Assembly: GCF_000332455.1 (NCBI RefSeq)
Contig: NZ_AOGY02000027.1
Span: forward strand, 72,412 to 136,411
Length of the DNA: 64,000 nt
Source of the DNA: Leptospira vanthielii serovar Holland str. Waz Holland = ATCC 700522
Lineage (GTDB): Bacteria; Spirochaetota; Leptospiria; Leptospirales; Leptospiraceae
Direction: 5' to 3'
Of this stretch, positions 8,595 through 19,571 are shown piece by piece (positions within the stretch are counted from its first letter, which is position 1; every line of letters begins with the position of its first letter). Both the position numbers and the translations under genes were made by a program. The notes beneath the pieces were generated by a model. It was not told the origin of the DNA. It did no database searches and worked only from the letters and a program-made list of their open reading frames with translations.

Positions 8595-8620
8595 AAAAGC
8601 CAAGGTTTCCCTTGGCTTTT
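8595..8620 (-). terminator. Bidirectional-looking terminator after the thiolase gene
   Basis: AAAAGCCAAGG (8595-8605), loop TTTC, CCTTGGCTTTT (8610-8620): an 11-bp perfect stem with T runs on both strands. It lies 44 bp past the thiolase stop. Confidence 0.85.
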
Positions 8621-8663
8621 AATCAATCTTTCGATAAAAACAAATTCGAATTTTAAAATTCGA

Positions 8664-9983
8664 TTATGCTCTTTCTACAATCATTGATCCTGCGATCCCA
8701 CCGTGTGCACAAGCAGTCACGAGTACCTTTTTCACGTCTTTGTTTTCTTCAAAGTCCATGATAGCGTTGTGAAGGAGTCTCACACCAGTAGCACCAAACG
8801 GGTGTCCAATGGAGATAGATCCACCGTTCGGGTTGATTTTTTTCTCATCAAACTTCTTTTCCCAATCAAGACCGGTTCTAGTTTTGATTTCTTCAAGAGC
8901 CGCTACTGCTGTTGCAGCAAATGCTTCGTGGATTTCGATGATGTCGATGTTTTCGATTTTATCACCTGTTTCTCCGAGAAGTGCTACAGTGGCTTCTGCT
9001 TGGCCAAGACCCATAAGGTTTGGATCTACACCCCGCATGTTAAAACCGTTTATATAAGCTTTCGCTACTAAACCAAGTTTTTTAGCCGCATCTTCAGAAG
9101 CTACAATGATCCCAGCCGCTCCATCAGAACGTGGGCTTGCATTGAAGATGGAAAGAGTCGGTCCATGAGATTTCTTTAAGTATTTGCTGTATTTTTCTTT
9201 GAACTGGTCAAATTTCATTTGAGGGTTGTCAAAGAGTAACATCGCACGACCCATACGAGTTGGGTTTTTGACTAGACCTTCACGAAGTAGAACTGCTTCG
9301 TCAGCTTGTAACATGTTCCCTTCATCGTCTTTTACTTCCATGATATATGGTTTGTAACGACCTTCTTGTGTGGCATCAAAGGCACGTTTGAAAGATTCGT
9401 AAGCAACTTTGTCTTGTGTTTCGCGTGGAAGTGCATAGTTTTGTGCGAGGATTTCTGCAGTCACTTGCATTCCAAAAGAAGTTTCGCCATCGCCAAGTCC
9501 GTCTTCTAATGTATCACGAAGTTCCACTCCTTCAGGAAGGTCATTCGGAAGAAGTTTTACAAGTGAATCCAAACTGTTTGTTTTTTTGTTAAGGCGTGCG
9601 TTTTTTACAACGAATGGCATAGAAGTTTGTGACTCTTCACCAATTACGAGAAATACTTTTCCTTCCCCAAGCATAATGCGGCGAGTGGCTTCTGCTACTG
9701 CTTCCAAACCAGATACACAGTTGTTAGCAACAGTAAGGCAAGGAATTTCCATAGGAAGTCCAAGTAAGTTTGCAATCACACGTGCCGAGTTAGGTGCGTT
9801 AGAAAATCCTTCCCCAACGATCACACCGTCAATATCAGTAGGTTTTAAACCACTGCGTTTCATTACTTCTTCACCTACGATTTTTCCGAGGTGGTGGCCT
9901 GAGTACTGTGAGAGCGCCTTGCCAATTTGAGCAAAAGGAGTTCGTGCAGGTGCTGCGAGTACTATCTTTTGTGTTACTTTCAT
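8664..9983 (-). CDS. Thiolase (acetyl-CoA acyltransferase family)
   Basis: 439 residues, consistent with the longer FadI-type thiolases. The acylation cysteine is C89 (ANNCVSGLEAV), the GHP motif is at H394 (SIGHPFGATGVR) and the second catalytic cysteine is C425 (TACAHGG), with NEAFA-like EIHEAFAATA upstream. Catalyses thiolytic cleavage of 3-ketoacyl-CoA in beta-oxidation or condensation of acyl-CoAs; chain-length preference cannot be read from the sequence. Leptospira live on long-chain fatty acids by beta-oxidation, which fits. It lies 51 bp downstream of ilvC on the same strand and ends at a strong terminator. Confidence 0.92.
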   Translation of the reverse strand: MKVTQKIVLAAPARTPFAQIGKALSQYSGHHLGKIVGEEVMKRSGLKPTDIDGVIVGEGFSNAPNSARVIANLLGLPMEIPCLTVANNCVSGLEAVAEATRRIMLGEGKVFLVIGEESQTSMPFVVKNARLNKKTNSLDSLVKLLPNDLPEGVELRDTLEDGLGDGETSFGMQVTAEILAQNYALPRETQDKVAYESFKRAFDATQEGRYKPYIMEVKDDEGNMLQADEAVLLREGLVKNPTRMGRAMLLFDNPQMKFDQFKEKYSKYLKKSHGPTLSIFNASPRSDGAAGIIVASEDAAKKLGLVAKAYINGFNMRGVDPNLMGLGQAEATVALLGETGDKIENIDIIEIHEAFAATAVAALEEIKTRTGLDWEKKFDEKKINPNGGSISIGHPFGATGVRLLHNAIMDFEENKDVKKVLVTACAHGGIAGSMIVERA

Positions 9984-10034
9984 ATAAAATCCCTTCTTCC
10001 TTTCTTTAGACTAAAACTGTAGTTACCTTAAAAA

Positions 10035-11078
<1,044 letters not shown>

Positions 11079-11099
11079 TCATTTTTAACTATTAGGAGG

Positions 11100-11329
11100 G
11101 AAACAAGAACGAATTAGGGCGCCTTTCCTTGCTTGGTCCGGACTCCGCGTTCGCTTCGGTCCTCCGGACGGCTAACGCCTCCTCCCCATCAAGGGCGCAT
11201 AAGAGACATAATATACTTTCGACTCCTATCTCTCCTTTTGATCCCAGAAAAACCATTCGTATAGGTATTATCCGCAAATGCGGAAACCCTCCATTGGAGA
11301 AATGTTTTTTCTCCCCTATACTTGTGTTC
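11100..11329. other. GC-rich intergenic stretch
   Basis: No convincing gene. 11118-11190 is markedly GC-rich compared with its surroundings and holds inverted TCCGGA segments (11138-11143 and 11163-11168) around CGCGTTCGCTTCGG; it looks like a structured intergenic repeat. A second hairpin, GGAGAAA-TGTTT-TTTCTCC (11296-11314), lies just before the lipoprotein start. The open frame beginning at 11129 is this region read through and is not supported as coding. Confidence 0.4.
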
Positions 11330-11689
11330 ATGATGAACAGAATCAATTCTGAATCCGTGGAAAAGCTTAACTGTCAAAGGCTCGTTAGGTTTTTTTGTTC
11401 CTTGTTTTTTGTGACTGATTTGGCGCTACTCGGAGGGGGTTGTGTGAGTCCCGACCTCGTCCATGATTCCTATTACGCAAGGCACCCCAGCCAGAATGGC
11501 CACAACTACCGCAATTACCCTTATCCTTACCAAGGGTCTAGAGGAAGTTATGGTGTTCCTTACTACCCCCATCACGGCGGAGGGAACCAATTCCAAATTC
11601 CCAGATCCCACGGTGGTGGTCACAACCCCTTTCATGTACCAGCAGGTAGATACCACAATATGGGCAACCCTGGGAAATGGAGGTTATAG
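11330..11689 (+). CDS. Small Gly/Tyr/His/Pro-rich lipoprotein
   Basis: About 119 residues from the ATG pair at 11330/11333. A basic start and hydrophobic stretch end in a lipobox-like LLGGGC (Cys about residue 38), so it is probably a lipoprotein. The mature part is low-complexity, rich in Tyr, Gly, His, Pro and Asn (GSRGSYGVPYYPHHGGGNQF). No family recognised. The frame is open further upstream to 11129 but that part is GC-rich non-coding-like sequence. No good ribosome binding site precedes the start, which lowers confidence. Confidence 0.5.
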   Translation: MMNRINSESVEKLNCQRLVRFFCSLFFVTDLALLGGGCVSPDLVHDSYYARHPSQNGHNYRNYPYPYQGSRGSYGVPYYPHHGGGNQFQIPRSHGGGHNPFHVPAGRYHNMGNPGKWRL

Positions 11690-11692
11690 GCC

Positions 11693-11974
11693 TTGGATCA
11701 TTTGAATTTTTACCAACTCTCTTCGGACTTATTGGCACAATACCGTACAATCTGTCCGAAGAGAACACCTTCTCACTTGCCGTCTGTTTTCTCCGTTCGA
11801 GTTGTCCCTCCCTTAAATGTTCTACTGCTTCTCACTGCAATTCTTTTGATAGGTTGTGCGAGCCTCTTGCCACCAGAAAAGAGAGTGTATCCCAAAAATC
11901 CGGTAACTTTACCTGAAGGGATGGACATCCATAAGTGGATCCTAGCGAAGAAAGAACAATACCCGAAGCGATAG
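11693..11974 (+). CDS. Small putative lipoprotein
   Basis: 93 residues from a TTG at 11693, supported by GGAGG nine bases upstream. An unusually long N-region (about 40 residues) precedes the hydrophobic stretch LNVLLLLTAILLIGC with a lipobox at LIGC (Cys about residue 55); alternatively translation starts at TTG 11777. The mature part is about 39 residues (ASLLPPEKRVYPKNPVTLPEG...). Function unknown. It follows the previous lipoprotein gene by three bases, so they probably share a transcript. Confidence 0.5.
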   Translation: MDHLNFYQLSSDLLAQYRTICPKRTPSHLPSVFSVRVVPPLNVLLLLTAILLIGCASLLPPEKRVYPKNPVTLPEGMDIHKWILAKKEQYPKR

Positions 11975-11976
11975 TG

Positions 11977-12249
11977 TAGTTATTCTCCCTATCCAGATTC
12001 CTATCAGATTTTGTTTTATCGAAAAAAAATACATCTCTCGGTTCCTTTATCTCTTGTGGTGCTTACCTTCGTCAGACCAACACGGCTCAAATAGAAATCA
12101 TCGAAATCGTTTCCAATGTAAACTACGCTGATTATGGAAAATCTGTCATTCCTCGAGGTGGAGAACTTGGTCCCATGAATGAAAAAGAAAGAACAGAGAT
12201 CCTTCTTCCTTGTATGGAAGAATTTTTAGAACCTCTTTTAAGGGAATAA
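11977..12249 (+). pseudogene. Possible gene remnant, frame open without a start
   Basis: A plus-strand frame is open from about 11980 to a TAA at 12247-12249. The last 60 residues look protein-like (TAQIEIIEIVSNVNYADYGK, then VIPRGGELGPMNEKER and MEEFLEPLLRE), but no usable ATG, GTG or TTG precedes them and the upstream part is poor. A run of eight A at 12024-12032 could mark a frameshift. It may be the 3' part of a decayed gene; I do not recognise the family. Confidence 0.3.
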
Positions 12250-12253
12250 ATCG

Positions 12254-13986
12254 TCAAACGCCCGTATAACGGATGAGTCCAAAGGTCAAATCATCTTGGA
12301 TGGCGGTGATTCCACCAGAAAGTTGGATTACCGATTGGAAAACCTGATCTCTAATTTCTAGTAGAGGTTTTTTCTCATATCGCGGATCAAATGTAGAAGT
12401 CTTTCTTCTCCATACATTTGGTAAGAGTCCGGGGCTCTGGCTTCTGTTAGGCCATCGGTTAACATCACAATCAAGTCGCCTGGCTCTAGTTGGAATTTTT
12501 CTTCTTCGGCAAGGATGGTAAAGATAGGAGTGATGATTCTTCCCATAGGTTTTAAACTTACCATGGCACCGGAAGAACGAATGATAAAGAGAGGGAAATG
12601 TCCCGCACGTGCAAAACGAAGTTTACCCGAATCTGTATGTAAATGAAGTAAACTAGCCGTCACAAAATGTTCTCTGAGGTTGGGAATGATTTGGTTACGA
12701 ATGGATTCTAAGTTTTCTTTTAAGTCGGAGGGGTCTTCTTTCCATTTATCAAGGGAGGTTTTGACAAGAGCACTGAGTAGGGCGGCCGGAATTCCATGCC
12801 CAGAAACATCACAAATAAAAACACCTAACTCTAGTTTTTCGGGTTTCCAAACAATGTCGTACAAATCACCACCGACTTTCATCATGGGAATATTTTTAAA
12901 AAGAATTTCCACACCTTCAGGAAAAACTTCTTTCTGAGGAAAAAGAGATTCTTGGATCCGTTTTGCCATATCCAATTGTTTTTCGATTTCCGATCTTTGT
13001 TCTTCGATGACTGCCGTTCTTTCCAATACCTTTTGTTCCAATTCTTCATTGGCTTTTTCTTTCAGTTCATTTAGAACTTGTAAGGATCTTAAAGAAGCAA
13101 GTTGTGCTCTTTCTCTTTCCCTTGTGGCAGTCACCAAAAAGTAAGCAATCCCACTGATACAAAATAAAAAGGCATCTAAAAAGATGAGTGAGTCATTGAT
13201 CGAAAGTCCACTTTCGTCCCTTCTCGCAAAAACACCTTTTCCTTCAATGGTGAGAGTGACCGCAGTAAATGCTAGAACAACAGTTGCCAGTGTGGCGCCG
13301 AACTGACGAAACCGAATGCTTGTGACAATGACAAAAGGAATGGGTAAAAAAAGTAAGGGCCATTCATCACTAAAAGCGATGGATCCAGATATATACACCA
13401 AAATGATCCAAAGCAAGAGTTCAATTTGTTTGCGCAGTTCCAACTTTAGTTTTGCTTTGGGATGAAACCAAACATAGAGTAGGGGAGCAACAATGAGAAA
13501 ACCCAACATCTCTCCCGAGAACCAAGTAAAAAATACATTAAAGTATAATTCTGAAGATAAAAAATCCCAATACCATAAACTCGTAACACCGAGCACAGTG
13601 CTCACAAGAGATCCGGGAAAAGTTCCAATGCTTAGAAAATAAATTAAATCCTTTGTAGAATAGATGGGATCACTTTTTTCTGTGACTCGTTTGATGATCC
13701 TATAGTTTATATAACTGCTAAGGGTATTTCCAATTCCAATGATAAATGCTGTCGGTAAATGAGGGTTATTAAAAAAGTTAGCGAGTGTGGCTCCTAAGTA
13801 AATTCCAGGTAAGGCAACAGGACCAAGGAGAAGAAGTGAGGCTAGGCCCACTCCTTCCGGGGGCCAAACGGGAGATACTTGGCTATTTAAGAAGGCAATT
13901 TTAAAACCAATCTGAGCTGAGATGAAGTACCCAATAAAGATGATGGGTGTCCAAATAAAAATTCTTGTATATAGGACTGTCTTCAT
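12254..13986 (-). CDS. MASE1-SpoIIE serine phosphatase, frame interrupted at A6 slippery site
   Basis: N-terminal eight-helix MASE1-type sensor (residues about 1-290, VSPVWPPEGVGLASLLLLGP), a coiled coil (about 300-350) and a SpoIIE/RsbU-type PP2C domain (MAKRIQESLFP, GGDLYDIV, FICDVSGHGIPAALLSALVK, LTDGLTEAR). Such enzymes dephosphorylate anti-anti-sigma partners. The zero frame stops at TAG 12358-12360, after MRKNLY. The normal family C-terminus (IRDQVFQSVIQLSGGI, then AIQDDLTFGLIRY) continues intact in the -1 frame to TGA 12254-12256. The switch falls at A AAA AAC. The ATG at 13986 overlaps the ABC-F stop (ATGA), preferred over ATG 14007. Confidence 0.85.
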
Positions 13987-15860
13987 TCGGAATGAAGCAT
14001 TTCCCATTCCTCCATTTTGTAAAGAATTTCCGACTCTATCTTTTGGATTTCTTCGGTTATTTTGCTTAGTTCGGTATGATCATTTGCGAATGTACTTAAT
14101 TTCTTTTCTAATTCTACTTTTGTGGACTCTAACTTCGCAATTTCAGATTCTAACTTGGAAAGTTTCTTTTGGTCTTGTTTGGATTTTTGTGGTTTCCCCG
14201 TTGCGGGTGTCACTTGGGGAACTACGGTCTGTTTTGGGGAACTAGGTTCACTTTCTAATTCCAAAGTATCCGTTTCCAAAAAGGAAGAGAAGGTTCCAAT
14301 ATAATGGTCCAGTTTTCCCTCCTTTCGAAAGATAAGTAGGCTCTCAGCGGTTCTATCTAAAAAGTAACGATCATGCGATACAATCACAACGGTTCCTGGA
14401 AATTCATCGAGGAAGGATTCTAATACAGAAAGTGTTTGGATGTCCAAATCATTGGTTGGTTCATCTAAGATGAGAAAATTTGGACCAGTCATTAGGATCT
14501 GCACTAGAAAAAGTCTACGCCTTTCGCCTCCAGAGAGTTTGGCGATCGGTGTGTATTGCAACTTCCCATCAAATAAAAATCGTTCTAACATCTTTGCCGC
14601 GGAGATTTTTTCACCCGATTCGGTTTCTATCATCTCACCGGCAACGTCTTTGATATAATCGAGAACATTTCGTTCCAGTGGAAGTTCGGAACTCGTTTGG
14701 TCAAAGTAACCCACCTTAGTGTTCATCCCTGGTTTGATATACCCACTATCAGGAGTAATACGACCAGCCATCAAGTTCAGAAGAGTCGATTTCCCAATTC
14801 CATTGGGTCCAATCACACCGAGTCTTTCTTTGGCTTTGAAGGTATAAGTAAAGTCGTTAATGAGTAATTTATCAGCAATGGCCTTCTTTAGATTATGAAT
14901 TTCTAAAATGGTTTTCCCTTGGCGTTTTGCGGCGACACTTAGTTCTAAATCTTTTTGTTCTTCGCGTTTTTCTCTATTTTGGAGTTCACTGGCACGTTCA
15001 ATCCGTGCCTTTTGTTTTGTGGAACGAGCTTTGGGTTGGCGTTTCAACCACTTCACTTCTTGTTTGAGAAACTGTTTGATTTTATCTTCTTGTTTTTGGA
15101 GGGTTTCTTCTCTTTCTACTTTTCGTTCTAAATAAATAGAATAATTCCCCTCATAAAGGAAATGACTGCCACGGTCGAGTTCTAAAATTTTATTCACAAT
15201 CCGATCTAAAAAATACCTATCATGTGTGATGAGAATGATGGCTTTGTCGAGGCCTGCCAGATAATCTTCTAACCATAAAATGGATTTTACATCCAAGTGG
15301 TTTGTAGGTTCATCTAAAATGAGTAAGTTGCTTTCATCAATGAGAGACTTTGCTAGTTCTACTTTTTTAAGCATCCCACCTGATAACTCAGACATCTTTC
15401 TTTCTAACTTTTCAACACCTAATTCTTTTAATATGGACTTAACTTGTTGTTCATAATCCCAAGCGGACAGTCTGTCCATCTCCCCGGAAATTTCGGTAAA
15501 CTCATCATCGAGTCCTTCGACACCTTCACTCATTCGTTCACAGATATCTTCATAACGACGGATGGTTGTGACTAGTTTGTTATCACCTTTGTAGATATGA
15601 TCGAGGATGGTTTCCTTCTGATCAAAAACAGGATTTTGGTCAAGGATGGAGATTTTGAGATTATTGTTTTTGATGATTTGGCCGGAGTCCGTTTCTTCTT
15701 TGCCGAGGATGGCTCGCAGTAAGGTGGATTTACCCGATCCATTGATACCAACAATGGCTAGTTTTTCTCCTTCACTGATAGAGAAATCAAGGTTTTGAAA
15801 GAGTTTTTTTTCGCCGATGGTTTTGGAAAGTTTGGAAACAGAGACTAGCACAATGTCCAT
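13983..15860 (-). CDS. ABC-F family ATPase (Uup-like)
   Basis: 625 residues from ATG 15860 (a TTG at 15869 is possible). Two nucleotide-binding domains: Walker A GINGSGKST and GPNGIGKST, signatures LSGGMLKKVELAK and LSGGERRRLFLVQ, Walker B LLILDEPTNHLD and FLILDEPTNDLD. The arm-linker between them carries the basic KWLKRQPKARSTKQKARIERA helix. A C-terminal coiled coil (about 560-625) resembles the DNA/ribosome-binding tail of Uup. There are no membrane segments. ABC-F proteins act on the ribosome's E site or in stress and antibiotic tolerance. The SpoIIE gene follows with a four-base overlap. Confidence 0.92.
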   Translation of the reverse strand: MDIVLVSVSKLSKTIGEKKLFQNLDFSISEGEKLAIVGINGSGKSTLLRAILGKEETDSGQIIKNNNLKISILDQNPVFDQKETILDHIYKGDNKLVTTIRRYEDICERMSEGVEGLDDEFTEISGEMDRLSAWDYEQQVKSILKELGVEKLERKMSELSGGMLKKVELAKSLIDESNLLILDEPTNHLDVKSILWLEDYLAGLDKAIILITHDRYFLDRIVNKILELDRGSHFLYEGNYSIYLERKVEREETLQKQEDKIKQFLKQEVKWLKRQPKARSTKQKARIERASELQNREKREEQKDLELSVAAKRQGKTILEIHNLKKAIADKLLINDFTYTFKAKERLGVIGPNGIGKSTLLNLMAGRITPDSGYIKPGMNTKVGYFDQTSSELPLERNVLDYIKDVAGEMIETESGEKISAAKMLERFLFDGKLQYTPIAKLSGGERRRLFLVQILMTGPNFLILDEPTNDLDIQTLSVLESFLDEFPGTVVIVSHDRYFLDRTAESLLIFRKEGKLDHYIGTFSSFLETDTLELESEPSSPKQTVVPQVTPATGKPQKSKQDQKKLSKLESEIAKLESTKVELEKKLSTFANDHTELSKITEEIQKIESEILYKMEEWEMLHSE

Positions 15861-16032
15861 GAGATGCAAATAGGGTCAAATGGACAATCTCATTCAATAT
15901 TTTGGCATGAATGTACATCTCATTTATCGACTTTGATTTGGTTTTTGTTATCTCCCCTTTTTTCGAATTCTTTCATTTTGGGAAGGTCTCTTAGTAGAGT
16001 GATATGTTATCGTTCAAGAGTAGATTGGCGAT

Positions 16033-19000
16033 CTAATGCAGTTGAAGCCAGTGTTTTATCTTTTCAGAGATGGTTTTTAAAACAACGGGTTTGGAAATAT
16101 AATCATTCATCCCGCATTCGAGGCAACGTTCCTCTTCCCCTGACAGAGTCCCGGCAGTAAGAGCAATGATTGGCACAAGTTTCCCTTTCGCTAATTTCCG
16201 AATTTCTTTGGTGGCATCATAACCATTCATTTCTGGCATTTGCACATCCATTAATATCAATTGAGGTTCTGTTTGGATGAAGTTTTCTACTGCCAACGCT
16301 CCGTTCTCTGCCTCAATGATGATAGTTCCTGGTAAAGATTTTTGAACAATCGCTTTGGTTAACATCATGTTTACAGGATTATCCTCAACAATCATGATCT
16401 TAATTTTTTCATTCGTGAGAATGGGATGTACTGGTTCGTAATTGGTTGTAATGATTTCTGGACTTTTTCCTGATATTAGTTTGTCCAAACTCTCATATAA
16501 GATGTTTGTCTGAATGGGTTTTAAAAGGATAGACTGTACGCCGAGTTCTTTGCCTCTTTTATAAATGTTTTCATCATTGGAAGAAGTATGGAGAGAAAGG
16601 AAAGGTTTTCGTAAATTTTTTGATTCTACAATTTTTAATATTTTTTCAATGAAGTCTAGTCCATTCATTTCTGGCATATTAAAATCAGTGATGATCACAT
16701 CGTAAAAGGTTCCTGATGAGATTGAATTCAGGGCTTCTTTTGCTGAACGAAAACTATCTACTTGGATCCCTTTGTAAGTTAACATTTCATGGATCACGAG
16801 TAAGTTGGTATCATTGTCATCCAAAACCATTACTTTTTTGATTTCATTTAGTTCCGGTTCGGTGTTCCTTTCATTGTCAGCCAGGGTAACAATTTTGAAA
16901 AAGAAACGAGAACCTTTGTCGCGTTCAGATTCTAATTCCATTTTAGAATTAAATAAATTTAATAATTTACTAGAGATGGATAGTCCTAGGCCAGTTCCAC
17001 CAAACTGACGTGTGGTGGATGTGTCTGCTTGTGAAAACACTTCGAAAATTTTATTTCTATTTTCTGGACTAATGCCAATTCCGGTATCGATCACTTCAAA
17101 GAGTAATTCGTATTCGTTTTTGTCTTTTGGTTCGGCGGAGATTTTGATTTGAATTTCGCCTTTTAAAGTAAACTTTAAAGCATTTCCGATTAAGTTCAAA
17201 AGAATTTGCCTAAGTCGCAAAGAATCTACAAATATATTTCTTGGAACCTTTGGTGAAATGTTGAGAATGAGTTCTAGGCCTTTTTCGTATGCTTTGTGTT
17301 TTACGATTTCTGCGATTTGGTGGAGTAAATCGTAGATATTGACCCTTTCCTTATAGAGTTCCATTTTCCCAGATTCAATTTTCGAAAAGTCTAAGATGTC
17401 ATTGATGAGATCCAATAGAGAACTTGCAGAAAGATACACAGTTTCCATGTATTTTTTTTGCACCTGATTGAGATTGGTCCGCATAAGAAGGTCGGAAAAT
17501 CCAATCACACCATTGAGTGGTGTTCTGATTTCATGACTCATATTGGCAAGAAAGTCCGATTTTGCTTGCGAGGCTTTTTCTGCATTTTCGCGAGCAATGA
17601 TTAGGTCATTTTCGAGTAGTTTTCGTTCGGTGGTATCGGTGTGGGTGCCAATCATTCGAAGTGGTTTTCCTTCTTCTGTCCACTCAATTACTTTTCCTCG
17701 GTCTAAAATCCATTTATAGGATCCGTCTTTACACAACATTCTATGTTCATTCACATAAACAGAGGTTTCCCCGTTAAAATGTTTGTCTAAGTCAGAAAAA
17801 TAATTTTGTTTGTCTGCGGGATGAACTCTTGATTCCCATTCCGAAATATCGGATCCTATTTCTTCTTCTGAATATCCTAACATATTCTTCCATTGGTTAG
17901 AGAAGAAAACTTTGTTTGTAATCGCATTCCAATCCCAAATCCCATCTCCGGATCCTTCCAATGCAAATTGCCAACGGCTCTCACTAGCACGTAACGCTTC
18001 TTCGGTGGCTTTATGAGCTGAGATATCAATTCCGATCCCCAAGTAACCGGTGATCTCCCCTTTTTTGTTTTTACTTGCAGTGACTACCAGTTGGACAGGG
18101 AATTCGGTTTTGTCTTTACGAACATACGTCCATTCGTGAGAATCAAATTCACCTAACTTTGCTTTGTATATAAACGTATCAAATCCAGAAATGGGAACTC
18201 CGAATTCTTTGGAAAGATTGGTTGAACGTAATTGAATTTCTTCAGGTCTATGGAAAATCGCAGGTGAGGTTTTTCCAACCACATCTTCTGCATCATATTG
18301 TAAGTGGAATTCGGCACCCTTGTTGAAGTGGGTGATGGTGCCGTTTGTATCAGTTCCGATGATTGTCACATGGGTGGTTGCATCAAGAATACTCTCTAAA
18401 TTTCCTAAAGCATCTTCTCTTTGGATATCCAATTCTACGTTTTTTGTAATATCTTGAAAACTTCCAAAAATTCGAATACTTTTCCCGTCTGCAAATACTG
18501 AATGTCCGATACTTCTAACCCATTTGAAGTTTCCTCGGAGTGTTTTGATTTTTAATACTAAGTCGTAGGAAGTTCCGTATTTGTCTGCTAGGTGAAAAGC
18601 GTTAATTAGTTTTTCTCGATCTGATTCTAAAGGATAAAAATCAAAGGCAGATTCTAGGTTTGGTACGTAATTGTCGGGGACTTCGTGAATCCTTTTTGTT
18701 TCTTTTGCCCAGAAAATTGTTTTGTTTGTTAGATCCACTTCCCATCCGCCCACATTGGCGGCAGCATTCGTTTCCTCAAATAGTAGTTTGAGTCTTGCAA
18801 GTTCATCTCGTTGTTTTAGGATTTCTATTTCTTTGTCTTTTCGTTCCGTAATATCGATGAAATAACAAATTTTTTCCGTGGGCGATGAGTTGAAATAACT
18901 TACGACACTATAATCGGAAACATAAATATACGAACCATCTTGTTTTTGGAATCTGAATTCCCTTTGATAAGTTCGCGATTTATTTTTTATATATTCTTTC

Positions 19001-19527
19001 TCTTCGGCAAGTGCTCTTTCTTTATCGTCGGGGTGAATGAGGTCATCTGGTTTCAACATTCCTTTTTTGAATTCACCAGTTTGATACCCTAGGTTGAGTG
19101 AAATATTGGGAGACACGTAAGTTGTTAAAAACTCGGTATCAAATTTAAACCGAAAGATCACATAAGGACCGCTGTCTAAAATTACATTTTCAATGCTAAA
19201 GTTTGGTTCTCCACGAAGAATGACTCCTGGTGTGTTTTTAAATTCCAAATACCGCCCAGAGATTCGGAAAGGATTTCCGAGTAGGTTTGTCGTGAATTGG
19301 AATGGAGTTTTTTTTGCCAGGGTTTCTTGGCATAAGTTAGTGAGGATGAGTGCATCCCTCGGTGTGATGTGGAGGTCGTTGATATGTTTTCCCGTGGATA
19401 TGGAGTCAGGTGGCAGATAGAGATTCGGAGAGGTTCGTGAAAATTGAATTTCTAAGAAGGGATCTACATAGATTAGAAATTCGTCAAAACTCTCCACAAT
19501 GGATTGGTAGTTGAAACTTTCTGCCAT
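16033..19527 (-). CDS. Multi-PAS hybrid histidine kinase with two receiver domains
   Basis: 1164 residues, no membrane segments. Four PAS/PAC units are visible, ending at about 230, 363, 505 and 638 (DITERK, DITKN, DISAHK, DTTERK), with a weaker PAS-like N-terminus. HisKA follows with phospho-accepting H665 (NMSHEIRTPLNG), then HATPase with N box NLIGNALKFT, G1 DTGIGI and G2 GGTGLGLSI (to 850). Receiver 1 has D948 (IITDFNMPEMNG) and receiver 2 has D1094 (LMDVQMPEMNG) with conserved T/K (ALTA, SKP). No Hpt domain, so a separate phosphotransfer protein is needed, or the kinase acts within the protein. The signal is unknown. Confidence 0.93.
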   Translation of the reverse strand: MAESFNYQSIVESFDEFLIYVDPFLEIQFSRTSPNLYLPPDSISTGKHINDLHITPRDALILTNLCQETLAKKTPFQFTTNLLGNPFRISGRYLEFKNTPGVILRGEPNFSIENVILDSGPYVIFRFKFDTEFLTTYVSPNISLNLGYQTGEFKKGMLKPDDLIHPDDKERALAEEKEYIKNKSRTYQREFRFQKQDGSYIYVSDYSVVSYFNSSPTEKICYFIDITERKDKEIEILKQRDELARLKLLFEETNAAANVGGWEVDLTNKTIFWAKETKRIHEVPDNYVPNLESAFDFYPLESDREKLINAFHLADKYGTSYDLVLKIKTLRGNFKWVRSIGHSVFADGKSIRIFGSFQDITKNVELDIQREDALGNLESILDATTHVTIIGTDTNGTITHFNKGAEFHLQYDAEDVVGKTSPAIFHRPEEIQLRSTNLSKEFGVPISGFDTFIYKAKLGEFDSHEWTYVRKDKTEFPVQLVVTASKNKKGEITGYLGIGIDISAHKATEEALRASESRWQFALEGSGDGIWDWNAITNKVFFSNQWKNMLGYSEEEIGSDISEWESRVHPADKQNYFSDLDKHFNGETSVYVNEHRMLCKDGSYKWILDRGKVIEWTEEGKPLRMIGTHTDTTERKLLENDLIIARENAEKASQAKSDFLANMSHEIRTPLNGVIGFSDLLMRTNLNQVQKKYMETVYLSASSLLDLINDILDFSKIESGKMELYKERVNIYDLLHQIAEIVKHKAYEKGLELILNISPKVPRNIFVDSLRLRQILLNLIGNALKFTLKGEIQIKISAEPKDKNEYELLFEVIDTGIGISPENRNKIFEVFSQADTSTTRQFGGTGLGLSISSKLLNLFNSKMELESERDKGSRFFFKIVTLADNERNTEPELNEIKKVMVLDDNDTNLLVIHEMLTYKGIQVDSFRSAKEALNSISSGTFYDVIITDFNMPEMNGLDFIEKILKIVESKNLRKPFLSLHTSSNDENIYKRGKELGVQSILLKPIQTNILYESLDKLISGKSPEIITTNYEPVHPILTNEKIKIMIVEDNPVNMMLTKAIVQKSLPGTIIIEAENGALAVENFIQTEPQLILMDVQMPEMNGYDATKEIRKLAKGKLVPIIALTAGTLSGEEERCLECGMNDYISKPVVLKTISEKIKHWLQLH

Positions 19528-19571
19528 GAATTGTTATGTCACTTGACCAAAACGATTGGTCCTAAAGAATA

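Noticed and set aside
11129..11329. N-terminal extension of the lipoprotein frame
   Set aside because: GC-rich with inverted repeats, residues are Arg/Ser/Pro-rich noise, and the lipobox helix would be internal.
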